From positions 62,001 through 126,000 of the forward strand of contig NTXX01000001.1 of assembly GCA_002559145.1 (NCBI GenBank): 64,000 nucleotides of DNA, in the 5' to 3' direction. This stretch comes from Bacillus sp. AFS006103. GTDB taxonomy: Bacteria > Bacillota > Bacilli > Bacillales > Cytobacillaceae. The notes under the pieces were generated by a model. That model saw nothing but the letters and a program-made list of their open reading frames with translations, made no database searches and was not told the origin of the DNA. The translations under genes were made by a program, and so were the position numbers. This document shows, in pieces, positions 9,292 through 17,488 of this stretch. Positions within the stretch are counted from its first letter, which is position 1; each line of letters opens with the position of its first letter.

Positions 9292-9380
9292 GGCTTAAGC
9301 TAACTTTCTCTATTTTATAGGATATGTCAGCTTTTTTCTATGAAAAACCCTTACCAATTTATCCGGTCATAGCGTCAAAG

Positions 9381-9420
9381 AAAAAAAGAGCGCCGAGTAA
9401 AAAAAGATACTCAGCGCGTT
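9381..9420 (-). terminator. Intrinsic terminator of yqgE
   Basis: A 10-bp stem GCGCTGAGTA/TACTCGGCGC with an A/T-rich loop is followed by seven T residues on the minus strand, overlapping the yqgE stop codon. It isolates yqgE from pbpA. Confidence 0.8.
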
Positions 9421-10636
9421 AGGTAGTTGGTAATTGTACTCTTTTTAGAAAAAGATAGATGCATGTGTGCCCAGCGCCTAAAATGAGAAGGATAATTGGA
9501 ATACTAGTTTCTGCTTTAAACCAAGTGATTGCCGCTAAAAAGGATAATATCGAAATGATTCTTCCCAAGTTTAAGAAAATTTCTCGAACAACTATGTATT
9601 CAATTCTCATTTCTGCTGCTTTCCATCCTGTTCCAATCACATCATATGTAGTTGACATATACGGGACGAGCAAAAGCGGATAGGCAATTGCAATGATCCC
9701 GCCATAGATTAACAATTTAACAAAATTTACGTCCCAAACAATTATAAGCACGGCAGTATATAGGAGTAGTCCGCCAATCAGTATCGCTTTTTTTCGAAAC
9801 CTTTGTTTAATTAACCGGGAGGCCAGATAATAAGCGATACATGATATTCCTGAATTTAGAAGACCAAATGTACCTAAAGACATTTCACTCCCTGTCGAAA
9901 GATAAACCAGAACCGAGATGACAAATGCAAAAGTCCCTTCTCGGAGGCCCTGGAAGAAGTTAGCGTTCGTTATCAGACGCCAGTTTTCATTTTGTTTTCT
10001 CTCATTTAGAATCTTTTTAAAACAATAGCTTCCTGCCGATGGTCGAGGCTTTAATGAAAAACTCATAAAAACTGCAAGGGCAAACAATCCCAGAGACAGC
10101 CCAAAGACAATCGTATAACCCGTGAACTGTTCAAACCTAGTAATGATAATCCCGGCAGCGATTGGCCCAATCATTCCACCTGCAGATGATAATATCCCCA
10201 GAAAACCATTAAAAAAATCTCTCGTATCCGGTTCGGTGATTTCAAAGGTTAACACATTAAAAGCCAGCCAATAAAAACCATATCCTACTCCTAACAGACT
10301 CCCTAATAGAAGTAAGTAAGTTGATGCACTTGTGCCCGATATTAACACCATGACATAAAATAGCGCTAAAAAAATGACACCAAGTCTAAGAACTATCACC
10401 CTGTCTATTTTCTTTGCCCATCGCCCTGCTAAAATGAACGTGAGCAATTGCAGTACAACAGTCGATAAGTTATAGAGGGCGATATCCGAGTACTTACCTG
10501 TTTGTTTCCATAGATAAATGTTTACAAATGTGTTGGATAAAGCAATGCTTAACGAATATAACCCACCGATCATAAGCAAAAGTGATAAATCCTTTGTTAG
10601 TTTAACATCACCTAGAATCTTAAATTTTTTTACCAT
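9419..10636 (-). CDS. yqgE: Major facilitator superfamily transporter, substrate unknown
   Basis: This 405-residue inner-membrane protein has about 12 hydrophobic helices in two halves separated by a basic loop (around residues 195-220). A cytoplasmic loop GRWAKKIDRVIVLRLG between helices 2 and 3 resembles the MFS A-motif region. The position between pbpA and sodA matches B. subtilis yqgE, an uncharacterised MFS member. It is a single-gene unit with its own terminator. The substrate cannot be inferred. Confidence 0.85.
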   Translation of the reverse strand: MVKKFKILGDVKLTKDLSLLLMIGGLYSLSIALSNTFVNIYLWKQTGKYSDIALYNLSTVVLQLLTFILAGRWAKKIDRVIVLRLGVIFLALFYVMVLISGTSASTYLLLLGSLLGVGYGFYWLAFNVLTFEITEPDTRDFFNGFLGILSSAGGMIGPIAAGIIITRFEQFTGYTIVFGLSLGLFALAVFMSFSLKPRPSAGSYCFKKILNERKQNENWRLITNANFFQGLREGTFAFVISVLVYLSTGSEMSLGTFGLLNSGISCIAYYLASRLIKQRFRKKAILIGGLLLYTAVLIIVWDVNFVKLLIYGGIIAIAYPLLLVPYMSTTYDVIGTGWKAAEMRIEYIVVREIFLNLGRIISILSFLAAITWFKAETSIPIILLILGAGHTCIYLFLKRVQLPTT

Positions 10637-10689
10637 GAAAAACTCCCCTTTATCTTACGGGTAGTCTTTAACAAGCAAGTTTTTCTTAT

Positions 10690-10732
10690 GCACAAAAAAA
10701 AGACAGCCTAGGCCTAGGCTGCCTTTTTATCA
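10690..10732 (-). terminator. Intrinsic terminator of sodA
   Basis: The near-perfect palindrome GGCAGCCTAGG/CCTAGGCTGTC followed by eight T residues on the minus strand lies a few bases past the sodA stop. Confidence 0.88.
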
Positions 10733-10738
10733 TCGCAA

Positions 10739-11347
10739 TTATTTTGCTTGGCTGTAACGTTTTGATACTTCATCCCAGTTAACAACATTCCAGAAAGAGG
10801 AAATATAATCCGGGCGTTTGTTTTGATATTTTAAGTAGTAAGCATGCTCCCAAACATCAAGACCAAGAATAGGAGTTTTGCCTTCCATTAATGGAGAGTC
10901 TTGGTTAGGTGTACTTGAAACTTCTAATTCCCCGTTAGACACAGATAGCCATGCCCAACCAGATCCGAAACGAGTAGTTGCTGCTTTAGCAAACTCTTCT
11001 TTGAAGCTTTCGAAACTGCCAAATTTACTGCTGATGGCATCAGCTAATTCACCAGCAGGTGCACCGCCGCCATTTGGAGAAAGGATTTGCCAGAATAAAG
11101 AATGGTTCGCATGACCACCGCCATTGTTACGTACTGCTGTACGAGCAGCCTCTGGAACCGCATCCAAATTAGAAATAACTTCTTCAACAGATTTAGAAAG
11201 TAATTCTTCATTACCAGCTAAAGCGTTGTTTAAATTAGTTACATATGTGTTGTGATGTCTAGTGTGGTGGATGTTCATTGTTTCTTTGTCAATATGTGGT
11301 TCGAGTGCATTTTCTGCATAAGGTAATTGCGGTAATTCAAATGCCAT
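10739..11347 (-). CDS. sodA: Superoxide dismutase (Mn)
   Basis: This 202-residue cytoplasmic enzyme dismutates superoxide to peroxide and oxygen. The Mn/Fe-SOD ligands are visible: His27 in MNIHHTRHH, a His in NHSLFW, and the Asp and His of [17 protein letters not shown] is the family core motif, and the Gly-Gly-His stretch around residue 75 favours Mn. AGGAGGAATAATA precedes the ATG. It is monocistronic, with a SigA-type promoter upstream and a strong terminator, and is divergent from an Fnr-like regulator. Confidence 0.96.
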   Translation of the reverse strand: MAFELPQLPYAENALEPHIDKETMNIHHTRHHNTYVTNLNNALAGNEELLSKSVEEVISNLDAVPEAARTAVRNNGGGHANHSLFWQILSPNGGGAPAGELADAISSKFGSFESFKEEFAKAATTRFGSGWAWLSVSNGELEVSSTPNQDSPLMEGKTPILGLDVWEHAYYLKYQNKRPDYISSFWNVVNWDEVSKRYSQAK

Positions 11348-11417
11348 TATTATTCCTCCTATGTAAATGTGATTAATCGGCTTTAGAATTTTGAATATTT
11401 CTAAAGCTTTCCCTTTT

Positions 11418-11446
11418 AAGATACCAAAGTTACATCATTGTTTCAA
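11418..11446 (-). promoter_or_regulatory. SigA-type promoter of sodA
   Basis: On the minus strand TTGAAA (11441-11446), a 17-base spacer and TATCTT (11418-11423) precede the sodA start by about 70 bases. Confidence 0.6.
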
Positions 11447-11638
11447 ATATAATGCTTAGGTACTTAACATAAATACCATTCCCGAAATCAATGAATTTAT
11501 TCATCTTTATTGAAAAGGTAATTCAAAACCGTTTCTTAACAAGTTTCGAAAAATTGTCACGTTTAACCTAAAGGGCAATCTGTCAACGATTTTTGTCATA
11601 TCCGACTTTTGTCACTATCAATCCTTGTTACAGCTCTA

Positions 11639-11667
11639 TTGACACCATGTTAATAATTTATTTTAAT
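11639..11667 (+). promoter_or_regulatory. SigA-type promoter of the Fnr-like gene
   Basis: TTGACA (11639-11644), a 17-base spacer and TTTAAT (11662-11667) lie 33 bases before the start codon. Four TGTCA copies upstream (11555, 11581, 11594, 11610) may be part of a control region. Confidence 0.65.
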
Positions 11668-11699
11668 CAAAGTGTAGGATGTATAAGGGGTGATTTTCT

Positions 11700-12395
11700 A
11701 TGCAGACAAGTAGTTTTTCTATATATAATTTATTAGTTTATTTTTTCGAAAAAAAAGAACCTATTCAAAAGATTAAGGCAGGTTCCGTTCTTTTTCAAGA
11801 GAAGGATTCGGTTGAATATGTCTACTTATTGCTTAAAGGAAGTATATCACTTGGCAGAGTTCATTTACGCGGTAAGGATTTTATCTTAAAAATCCTAAAT
11901 GATCAGGAATTAATTGTAGAGTATCAACTTTTCAAACCAAATCCTCATTATCAATTTTACGCAAAAGCGATGACTGATTGTGAAATGATTCTTATTAAAA
12001 GGGACCAATTTGAACAATTCGTTAAAAATGATCCTGAAGCAATGAGTGCTCTTGTTGCTTGGCTAAGTACCGGTTATTTAAAGGCACAAATGAAATGCCA
12101 AGACCTAATTATGAATGGTAAAAAAGGCGGTTTATATTCGATCCTCATCCGTTTATGTAATTCTTATGGCATCAGGACAGAAGATGGAATTCTTATTGAC
12201 CTTCCTTTAACACATCAGGAGTTAGCAAATTTAACCTATGGGACACGAGAAGTTATCCAAAGAGCCTTAAAGGAACTTCGCGAGAAAGATATTATTACGT
12301 ACGAAAATCAAAAGTTTACCATAAAAGAACTGGATTATTTAAAAGAAGAAGTGGATTGCCAAAATTGTTCCTTTGAAATTTGCGGATTAAATTAA
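11700..12395 (+). CDS. Crp/Fnr-family transcription factor with Fnr-type C-terminal cysteine cluster
   Basis: This is a 231-residue DNA-binding regulator. Residues 20-120 form a cyclic-nucleotide-type beta-roll, 120-145 the dimer helix, and 150-205 a winged helix with the recognition helix near GTREVIQRAL. The C-terminal tail has Cys220-x2-Cys223-x4-Cys228, the arrangement that ligates the oxygen-sensitive [4Fe-4S] cluster in Bacillus Fnr. Asp135 in the hinge segment QDLIMNGKKGGLYS aligns with the fourth (Asp) ligand of that protein. An oxygen- or redox-sensing role is therefore inferred. It has its own promoter and AAGGGGTGA site and is divergent from sodA; B. subtilis has no such gene here. 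Whether it is the genome's main Fnr or a second copy cannot be seen. Confidence 0.85.
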   Translation: MQTSSFSIYNLLVYFFEKKEPIQKIKAGSVLFQEKDSVEYVYLLLKGSISLGRVHLRGKDFILKILNDQELIVEYQLFKPNPHYQFYAKAMTDCEMILIKRDQFEQFVKNDPEAMSALVAWLSTGYLKAQMKCQDLIMNGKKGGLYSILIRLCNSYGIRTEDGILIDLPLTHQELANLTYGTREVIQRALKELREKDIITYENQKFTIKELDYLKEEVDCQNCSFEICGLN

Positions 12396-12416
12396 TATCA
12401 AAAGCCACCAGACTGG
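12394..12416 (+). terminator. Hairpin after the Fnr-like gene, without a T-run
   Basis: A perfect 9-bp stem AAGCCACCA/TGGTGGCTT with a 3-base loop follows the stop codon at once. The T-tract expected of a terminator is absent because the adjoining repeat begins directly after the stem. Confidence 0.5.
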
Positions 12417-12418
12417 TG

Positions 12419-12605
12419 GCTTGAGACTGTCGACAAATTCAAAAAACTTGGATTTGCCAGCAGTCTTTTTTATGTCTTTGTTAAATTGTTTGTTGTTTTG
12501 CGCTCCAGGCGCTTCGCTTTCCGCGGGCGTTGCGGAGAGCCTCCCCGCGGAAAGCGAGTGCCCGAAGCGGAAATCAACAGGCCACATAGCAAGTACATAC
12601 GTAAA
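12419..12605. repeat. GC-rich palindromic repeat element, Bacillaceae type
   Basis: This intergenic segment is much richer in G and C than its surroundings. It contains inverted arms CGCTTTCCGCGG and CCGCGGAAAGCG (around 12519-12555) flanked by GCGCTCCAGGCGCTTCG on the left and GCCCGAAGCGGAAATC on the right. The left edge begins GAGACTGTCGACAAA. Similar phrases recur in many Bacillaceae intergenic regions as I recall them. No convincing coding frame is present. It lies between the convergent ends of the Fnr-like gene and yqgC. Confidence 0.7.
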
Positions 12606-12614
12606 GATGCTTTT

Positions 12615-13106
12615 TTACATGACCAATATGAAAAAATAGACAATCATTAGAATTTGGATGATGGTTTTTGTGATGACACTGCTTATAAATCCGATTACTG
12701 AGCCAAAGCCAATTTTAATACTCTCTGTGAAATTTCTTTTGTTGAAGATTAATTCAGCTCCGATAGCTCCGATAAATGGACCAATCAGAATTCCTAAAAA
12801 AGGAATAACAAATGGACCTACGATTATCCCAATCGTACTTCCCCAGATTCCAGCCTTTGATCCTCCATATTTTTTGATTCCAATCATATTGGCAATATAG
12901 TCTGCAACAAACAGAAGAACGATAAACAAACCTTGAATTAACCAAAAATACCATTGAAAGGGATGGAAATTAAAAAAGACTCCATATAATAAAAATCCCG
13001 CCAGTAAAAATAACACACTTGGAACAATTGGATACACCAGACCAACAAATGCAACAATAAATAACAAAATAATGATACCCCAATAAATCAATTCCATTTG
13101 ATTCAT
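12615..13106 (-). CDS. yqgC: DUF456 membrane protein
   Basis: This 163-residue, highly hydrophobic protein has about five to six predicted helices. The Gly-rich segments GIWGSTIGIIVGPFVIPFLG and GPFIGAIGAELI are typical of DUF456, which may form glycine-zipper-like packing. Its function is not established. The gene lies downstream of the sodA region as in B. subtilis yqgC and is divergent from yqgB. No regulatory site is obvious. Confidence 0.85.
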   Translation of the reverse strand: MNQMELIYWGIIILLFIVAFVGLVYPIVPSVLFLLAGFLLYGVFFNFHPFQWYFWLIQGLFIVLLFVADYIANMIGIKKYGGSKAGIWGSTIGIIVGPFVIPFLGILIGPFIGAIGAELIFNKRNFTESIKIGFGSVIGFISSVITKTIIQILMIVYFFILVM

Positions 13107-13196
13107 CCCTCATAAATGAATTCTAAATATTTTTCCAGTTTACACTTCCCTTCATACGATTATAACTTGTATTAAGTTTCAAAAAAGAAAAATGAG

Positions 13197-13226
13197 TTGT
13201 TGTCATTCTTGTATATAACCTATACT
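13197..13226 (+). promoter_or_regulatory. Candidate SigA promoter of yqgB
   Basis: TTGTTG (13197-13202), an 18-base spacer and TATACT (13221-13226) lie about 60 bases before the yqgB start. Confidence 0.45.
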
Positions 13227-13284
13227 AAAGATACAATAGATGCGGAAGCAATCATTTGTGATTTAATGTATAAAGGTGGTCATT

Positions 13285-14058
13285 ATGAATATTTTCAAGC
13301 AATTGTATAAAAGCATTTATTCGCCAAAAGATATTGCCTTATTTCGATTTCAAGGGATAGGAAAAACAATATTATATGTGTTCTTCTTAACATTAATTTC
13401 GATCTTGCCATCAGTTATCTACTTAAGCACAACGCTTACTACAGGTATCGATACGGCTAGAACGATTATTAATGATGAATTACCTGACTTTTCAATTCAA
13501 GATGGCCATTTAAAAGCAGAAACAAAAGTGCCAATAACCATAAATAAGGAAGAATTTACCGTTATCCTTGACCCTACAGGGGCGATTTCATCTGAGGATG
13601 TTCAAGATGAAGGAAATGCTTTTGCACTTTTGGAAGATGAATTTGCCCTAAGCGCAGGTGGCAGGACGGATACATATCCCTATTCTATGTTAGAGGGGCT
13701 AAACATTGCAAAGGGTGATCTTCTCGATTTTATTAATGCAATCGGTGGAATGAAATGGGTAATCATACCTGTCGTTTCTGTAATTCTCTACTTGTTTGCA
13801 AGTGCGGGTAGTTTTATCGAAGTAACGGTTTTGGCTCTAATTGGTCTCTTATTAAAGAACCTATTAGGAAGGAAGCTGAATTACCGGCAATTGTGGCGAA
13901 TGGCGGCTTACAGCGAAACATTACCCACACTATTTTTCACCATTATGGCGGCAATTAAAACAACCGTTCCTAACAGCTTCATGATTAATTGGTTTGTTGT
14001 AATTATCGTCTTATACCTAGCCATAAACGAAGTACCGAAACCAAAAAAAGTGAACTAG
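13285..14058 (+). CDS. yqgB: DUF1189 membrane protein
   Basis: This 257-residue protein matches the DUF1189 pattern. It starts MNIFKQLYKSIYSPKDIALF, has a first helix near residues 28-50, an extracytoplasmic domain of about 100 residues, then several helices from about residue 150. ATG at 13285 is preferred over GTG three codons earlier because AAAGGTGGT is correctly spaced for it. Its role is unknown. A terminator follows immediately. Confidence 0.85.
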   Translation: MNIFKQLYKSIYSPKDIALFRFQGIGKTILYVFFLTLISILPSVIYLSTTLTTGIDTARTIINDELPDFSIQDGHLKAETKVPITINKEEFTVILDPTGAISSEDVQDEGNAFALLEDEFALSAGGRTDTYPYSMLEGLNIAKGDLLDFINAIGGMKWVIIPVVSVILYLFASAGSFIEVTVLALIGLLLKNLLGRKLNYRQLWRMAAYSETLPTLFFTIMAAIKTTVPNSFMINWFVVIIVLYLAINEVPKPKKVN

Positions 14059-14086
14059 AAGACGCCCATCCCGGGCGTTTTTTTCA
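14058..14086 (+). terminator. Intrinsic terminator of yqgB
   Basis: A stem ACGCCC/GGGCGT followed by seven T residues starts at the yqgB stop codon. Confidence 0.8.
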
Positions 14087-14154
14087 TACATTCGTTCTTT
14101 TTACAGTTGGACAAGCATACCTATGTACAAACTGTCCATTTGGAGGCTTGTCCG

Positions 14155-14487
14155 ATGAAAAAATTATTTGGTTTCTTATTAGCCGTTTTAATCATATATG
14201 TGATTTATATTGACTTAACTGTAGGGACTCTGCCGTCTTCAATTACTCAGCAGGTGGATGCTAAAATCGAGACACAAAATACCCAACTAAAAACAGACAT
14301 ACCTGCTTTTGAAGCAAAAGTTGAACCTGGTGAAACCGTAATATCTATCGTGGAGCATCAACTGGATAAATCACTTCCGGTATCAATTCAAGACCTAATC
14401 GAGGACTTTCGAAAATTAAACCCCGGGGAATCACCAGAAAAAATACAAATTGGGTCTACATATCATTTCCCTGATTACTCAAAATAA
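14155..14487 (+). CDS. yqfZ: Small membrane-anchored protein with LysM-like C-terminus
   Basis: This 110-residue protein has one N-terminal helix (residues 4-22) and an extracytoplasmic tail. The last 55 residues (VEPGETVISIVEHQL and LNPGESPEKIQIGSTYHFP) resemble a divergent LysM module that would bind peptidoglycan. TGGAGG eleven bases before the ATG at 14155 decides the start; the frame opens 16 codons earlier without a good site. It matches B. subtilis yqfZ in place upstream of ispG. Confidence 0.8.
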   Translation: MKKLFGFLLAVLIIYVIYIDLTVGTLPSSITQQVDAKIETQNTQLKTDIPAFEAKVEPGETVISIVEHQLDKSLPVSIQDLIEDFRKLNPGESPEKIQIGSTYHFPDYSK

Positions 14488-14505
14488 AGAGGATAATGCT
14501 TTTTC

Positions 14506-14535
14506 TTGTCAAAATAAGTGAAAGGCTGATAAAAT
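14506..14535 (+). promoter_or_regulatory. Candidate SigA promoter of ispG
   Basis: TTGTCA (14506-14511), an 18-base spacer and TAAAAT (14530-14535) lie 60 bases before the ispG start. Confidence 0.45.
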
Positions 14536-14594
14536 AAAGTCGAATTGTTTTTATATACCTTATTCGAATCCCATTTTGAAGGAGCGAATTACAC

Positions 14595-15704
14595 GTGAGT
14601 GAAATACTACACCGCACAAAAACTCGACCAATTAAAGTAGGGAACTTAACGATTGGCGGGAGTAACGAATTATTTATTCAAAGTATGACCACAACCAAAA
14701 CACATGATGTTGAAGCAACTGTTGCTGAAATAAAACGTCTTGAGGAAGCTGGCTGTCAGATTGTTCGTGTAGCTTGTCCAGATGAACGAGCGGCAAATGC
14801 CATTCCTGAAATCAAAAAAAGAATCAATATTCCACTTGTTGTCGATATTCATTTCGATTATAAATTAGCCCTGAAAGCAATTGAGGGTGGAGCGGATAAA
14901 ATCAGAATCAATCCGGGTAATATCGGAAAGCGGGAAAAAGTCGAGGCTGTCGTAAAAGCTGCGAAAGAAAAAGGGATTCCGATCAGAATTGGCGTTAATG
15001 CCGGCTCGCTTGAAAAAAGGATTTTAGAAAAGTATGGATATCCAACTGCGGATGGTATGGTCGAAAGTGCTCTTCACCATATTAAGATTCTTGAGGATTT
15101 AGATTTCCATGATATTATCGTGTCCATGAAGGCTTCTGATGTTAATCTTGCAATTGAAGCTTACGAAAAGGCATCAAGAGCGTTCGATTATCCCCTGCAT
15201 CTTGGAATTACTGAGTCTGGAACCTTGTTTGCAGGCAGCATAAAAAGTGCAGCTGGTTTAGGGACTATTCTACACATGGGTATTGGGAACACACTTCGAG
15301 TTTCCTTAAGTGCAGACCCTGTTCAAGAGGTAAAAGTGGCGCGAGAACTTTTAAAAGTGTTCGGCCTCTCTTCTAACGCAGCCACCTTGATTTCTTGCCC
15401 GACTTGCGGTCGGATTGAAATTGATCTCATCAGTATTGCAAATGAAGTCGAAGAATACATTGAAAAAATTAAAGCACCAATTAAAGTAGCTGTTTTAGGC
15501 TGTGCTGTTAACGGACCTGGAGAGGCCCGTGAAGCGGATATTGGTATTGCCGGGGCTCGTGGTGAAGGATTGTTATTCAGGAAAGGTGAAATCGTCCGTA
15601 AGGTGCCTGAAGCACAATTGGTTGAGGAATTAAAAAAGGAAATCGACCAAATTGCAGAAGAATATTTTCAGAAAAAAGCTGAAGAAGAAAAGATCATTAA
15701 TTAA
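14595..15704 (+). CDS. ispG: 4-hydroxy-3-methylbut-2-enyl diphosphate synthase (IspG)
   Basis: This 369-residue iron-sulfur enzyme of the MEP isoprenoid pathway converts methylerythritol cyclodiphosphate to HMBPP, the substrate of IspH (encoded at 22866-23813). An N-terminal TIM barrel precedes the C-terminal [4Fe-4S] domain. Its cluster ligands are visible in [12 protein letters not shown] and [21 protein letters not shown] (three Cys plus one Glu). The start is GTG at 14595 after GAAGGAGCG. It is very close in sequence to B. subtilis IspG. A candidate promoter and a terminator make it a single-gene unit. Confidence 0.97.
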   Translation: MSEILHRTKTRPIKVGNLTIGGSNELFIQSMTTTKTHDVEATVAEIKRLEEAGCQIVRVACPDERAANAIPEIKKRINIPLVVDIHFDYKLALKAIEGGADKIRINPGNIGKREKVEAVVKAAKEKGIPIRIGVNAGSLEKRILEKYGYPTADGMVESALHHIKILEDLDFHDIIVSMKASDVNLAIEAYEKASRAFDYPLHLGITESGTLFAGSIKSAAGLGTILHMGIGNTLRVSLSADPVQEVKVARELLKVFGLSSNAATLISCPTCGRIEIDLISIANEVEEYIEKIKAPIKVAVLGCAVNGPGEAREADIGIAGARGEGLLFRKGEIVRKVPEAQLVEELKKEIDQIAEEYFQKKAEEEKIIN

Positions 15705-15709
15705 TAACG

Positions 15710-15745
15710 TCAAGAAACCCGGTAATTTTACCGGGTTTCTTTTTG
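15710..15745 (+). terminator. Intrinsic terminator of ispG
   Basis: The stem AAACCCGGTAA/TTACCGGGTTT followed by CTTTTT lies just after the ispG stop and may also serve yqfX from the opposite side. Confidence 0.85.
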
Positions 15746-15762
15746 CTCCTATGCAGGTTGTG

Positions 15763-16245
15763 TTAAAAGAACGGTAGAATAAAGATACCAATAACAATCG
15801 ATATGGCACCGATACCTATGGCCCAAGCACCTAGCCCATTGGCCCCTCTTCTTCTGGCAACAAAACCTAACACAATCCCTGCAGCACCAAAAAGAATAGG
15901 CATTACAAACAATGATAAAATCGAAAGCACTAACGCAAGTGTACCTAAACCGGTACCGCCAGCAGCTTTTTCCCTTTCGTCTGACTGTTCCCTTCTGCGG
16001 ATAAGAGGAACAGGTGCAGCAATTTCAGCAGCTGTTTCTTCCTTATATTGAGAAGAGCGAATCGGAACAGAATCACCAATCCTTGGTGCAGACTCATCTT
16101 TATTCAACGTGTAGTGAGCCTTAATCGGTTCAGTCAATTCTGTTGAAATCTCCTCCCTAAATGATGTAGGAGAATTGGGAATATCTTGACCAATCGTCGA
16201 GCTTCGGAGAGCCTCTTGCACTTTCGTGTCTCTTTCGTCTGCCAT
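15763..16245 (-). CDS. yqfX: Small membrane protein, YqfX-like
   Basis: This 160-residue protein has a long polar, acidic N-terminal region (residues 1-95) and two Gly/Ala-rich helices (about 98-125 and 135-158) joined by a basic loop ARRRGANG. This architecture resembles DUF4190-type proteins and B. subtilis YqfX, but the cytoplasmic tail is longer here. Its function is unknown. It is convergent with ispG and divergent from yqfW. Confidence 0.75.
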   Translation of the reverse strand: MADERDTKVQEALRSSTIGQDIPNSPTSFREEISTELTEPIKAHYTLNKDESAPRIGDSVPIRSSQYKEETAAEIAAPVPLIRRREQSDEREKAAGGTGLGTLALVLSILSLFVMPILFGAAGIVLGFVARRRGANGLGAWAIGIGAISIVIGIFILPFF

Positions 16246-16431
16246 CCTAATCCCTCACTTTCAGTAATAGGAGCATTAATTATTGTTCGCCTTTGATTGC
16301 TTTTTAGTATGTTAATGTTTGCTAAAATTAGTCTTTTATTTCTATTACCGAAAAAATTATACTTTATTGAAGTCGATACTTTGGTAAAATATATAGAGAT
16401 ACTGCAAAGACAATAGAAAGTGAGTAAAAAC

Positions 16432-17034
16432 ATGAAGAAAAGATTTGGTATCGATATTGACGGAACTGTCACCTGCCCAAAATCCATCCTTCCTTTTATT
16501 AATAAAGCATTTGGGCTTAACATTTTGTATGAAGACGTTACCCAGTATGAATACACTCCATATGTAAATGTTTCTGAAAAAGAGTTTGCAAAATGGTTCA
16601 CAGAAAATGAGCCTGTGATTTATGCTAATTCCCCACTTGCTCATGGAGCAGGGAAAGTTCTAAAAAAGTGGGAAAACGAGCATGAATTGTTTTTTATCAG
16701 TGCCCGTAGTTCGCATTTACTTGATATTACAATTGATTGGTTTATCGATAATGGACTAACATTTGATCACATTGAATTAATTGGATCCCATAACAAAATC
16801 GCTTCCATTAAAAAGCATGGTGTTGATATCTTCTTTGAGGATAAGCATGATAATGCGGTGATGATCCATGAAGAGTGTCAAATTCCAGTCATATTATTTG
16901 ATACACCATATAATCAAGACCCTCTTCCAAACGGTGTGATCCGAGTGAATAACTGGAGTGAAGCATATCAATGGGTAGAAAACTGGACAAGGCAACAAAA
17001 ACTCAGCCGCGAAATGGTAGGTTCCCTTACTTAA
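16432..17034 (+). CDS. yqfW: HAD-superfamily nucleotidase-like protein
   Basis: This 200-residue protein has the HAD motif I DIDGTVTCP near the N-terminus, with the catalytic Asp pair, a motif II Ser in FFISARSSHLL and a motif III/IV region FFEDKHDNA. It matches the 5'-nucleotidase deoxy-C type family and B. subtilis YqfW. The true phosphate-ester substrate is unknown. The frame opens with GTG at 16420, but AAAGTGAG is spaced for ATG at 16432. A bidirectional terminator separates it from zur. Confidence 0.82.
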   Translation: MKKRFGIDIDGTVTCPKSILPFINKAFGLNILYEDVTQYEYTPYVNVSEKEFAKWFTENEPVIYANSPLAHGAGKVLKKWENEHELFFISARSSHLLDITIDWFIDNGLTFDHIELIGSHNKIASIKKHGVDIFFEDKHDNAVMIHEECQIPVILFDTPYNQDPLPNGVIRVNNWSEAYQWVENWTRQQKLSREMVGSLT

Positions 17035-17042
17035 ATTTACCT

Positions 17043-17080
17043 ATAAAAAACAGCTTGTCTGGAGACAAGCTGTTTTTTTA
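17043..17080. terminator. Bidirectional terminator between yqfW and zur
   Basis: A stem AAAAAACAGCTTGTCT/AGACAAGCTGTTTTTT with a 3-base loop and A/T tails on both sides can end transcription from yqfW (+) and from the zinc operon (-). Confidence 0.88.
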
Positions 17081-17488
17081 ATGACATTCAGGACATAGTC
17101 CATAAATCTCAAATTTATGACCTGATATATCGTATCCTTTTAAATTTTCACTTATATCGTTCATTGGACAAGTTTCAATCTCTTTCGTTTTTCCGCATGT
17201 CAAACAGATAAAATGGTGATGATGATGGTGTCGTGAACAAGTAAAGCGGAAGTGCTTCTCTCCTGATAGTTCTGTCATCTCAAGAATCCCCATATTCACG
17301 AACAAGGAAAGGTTTCGATAAATCGTATCAAAACTTAAACCAGGGTAATCATCTTTCAGTTCATCCAGTACGTCCTTAGCGGTTAAATATTTATCACTGT
17401 CAGCAAACAATTGAAGCATATCTTCTCTTTTACCTGTTTGTTTAAACCCTTTTTCTTTTAAGTATTGAATCGCCTCATTTACGTTCAA
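17078..17488 (-). CDS. zur: Zinc uptake repressor Zur (Fur family)
   Basis: This 136-residue Fur-family repressor has an N-terminal winged helix (residues 1-80, with [11 protein letters not shown] as recognition helix) and a C-terminal metal domain. A run of six His ([16 protein letters not shown]) and a second Cys pair near the end (CPEC) supply zinc sites. The start is TTG at 17488, whose TTGA overlaps the znuB stop, with GGAAGGGAG 12 bases upstream. Similarity to B. subtilis Zur and linkage with znuCB make zinc the likely signal. The tail is about nine residues shorter than I recall for B. subtilis. Confidence 0.92.
   Translation of the reverse strand: MNVNEAIQYLKEKGFKQTGKREDMLQLFADSDKYLTAKDVLDELKDDYPGLSFDTIYRNLSLFVNMGILEMTELSGEKHFRFTCSRHHHHHHFICLTCGKTKEIETCPMNDISENLKGYDISGHKFEIYGLCPECH

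Noticed and set aside
12387..12639. Open frames on both strands across the repeat at 12419-12605.
   Set aside because: They arise from the GC-rich palindrome; no ribosome-binding sites or recognisable protein features.
16134..16644. Minus-strand frames of 95-155 codons across the yqfX-yqfW gap.
   Set aside because: They are antisense to the HAD motif of yqfW and overlap yqfX; no ribosome-binding site and unusual composition.
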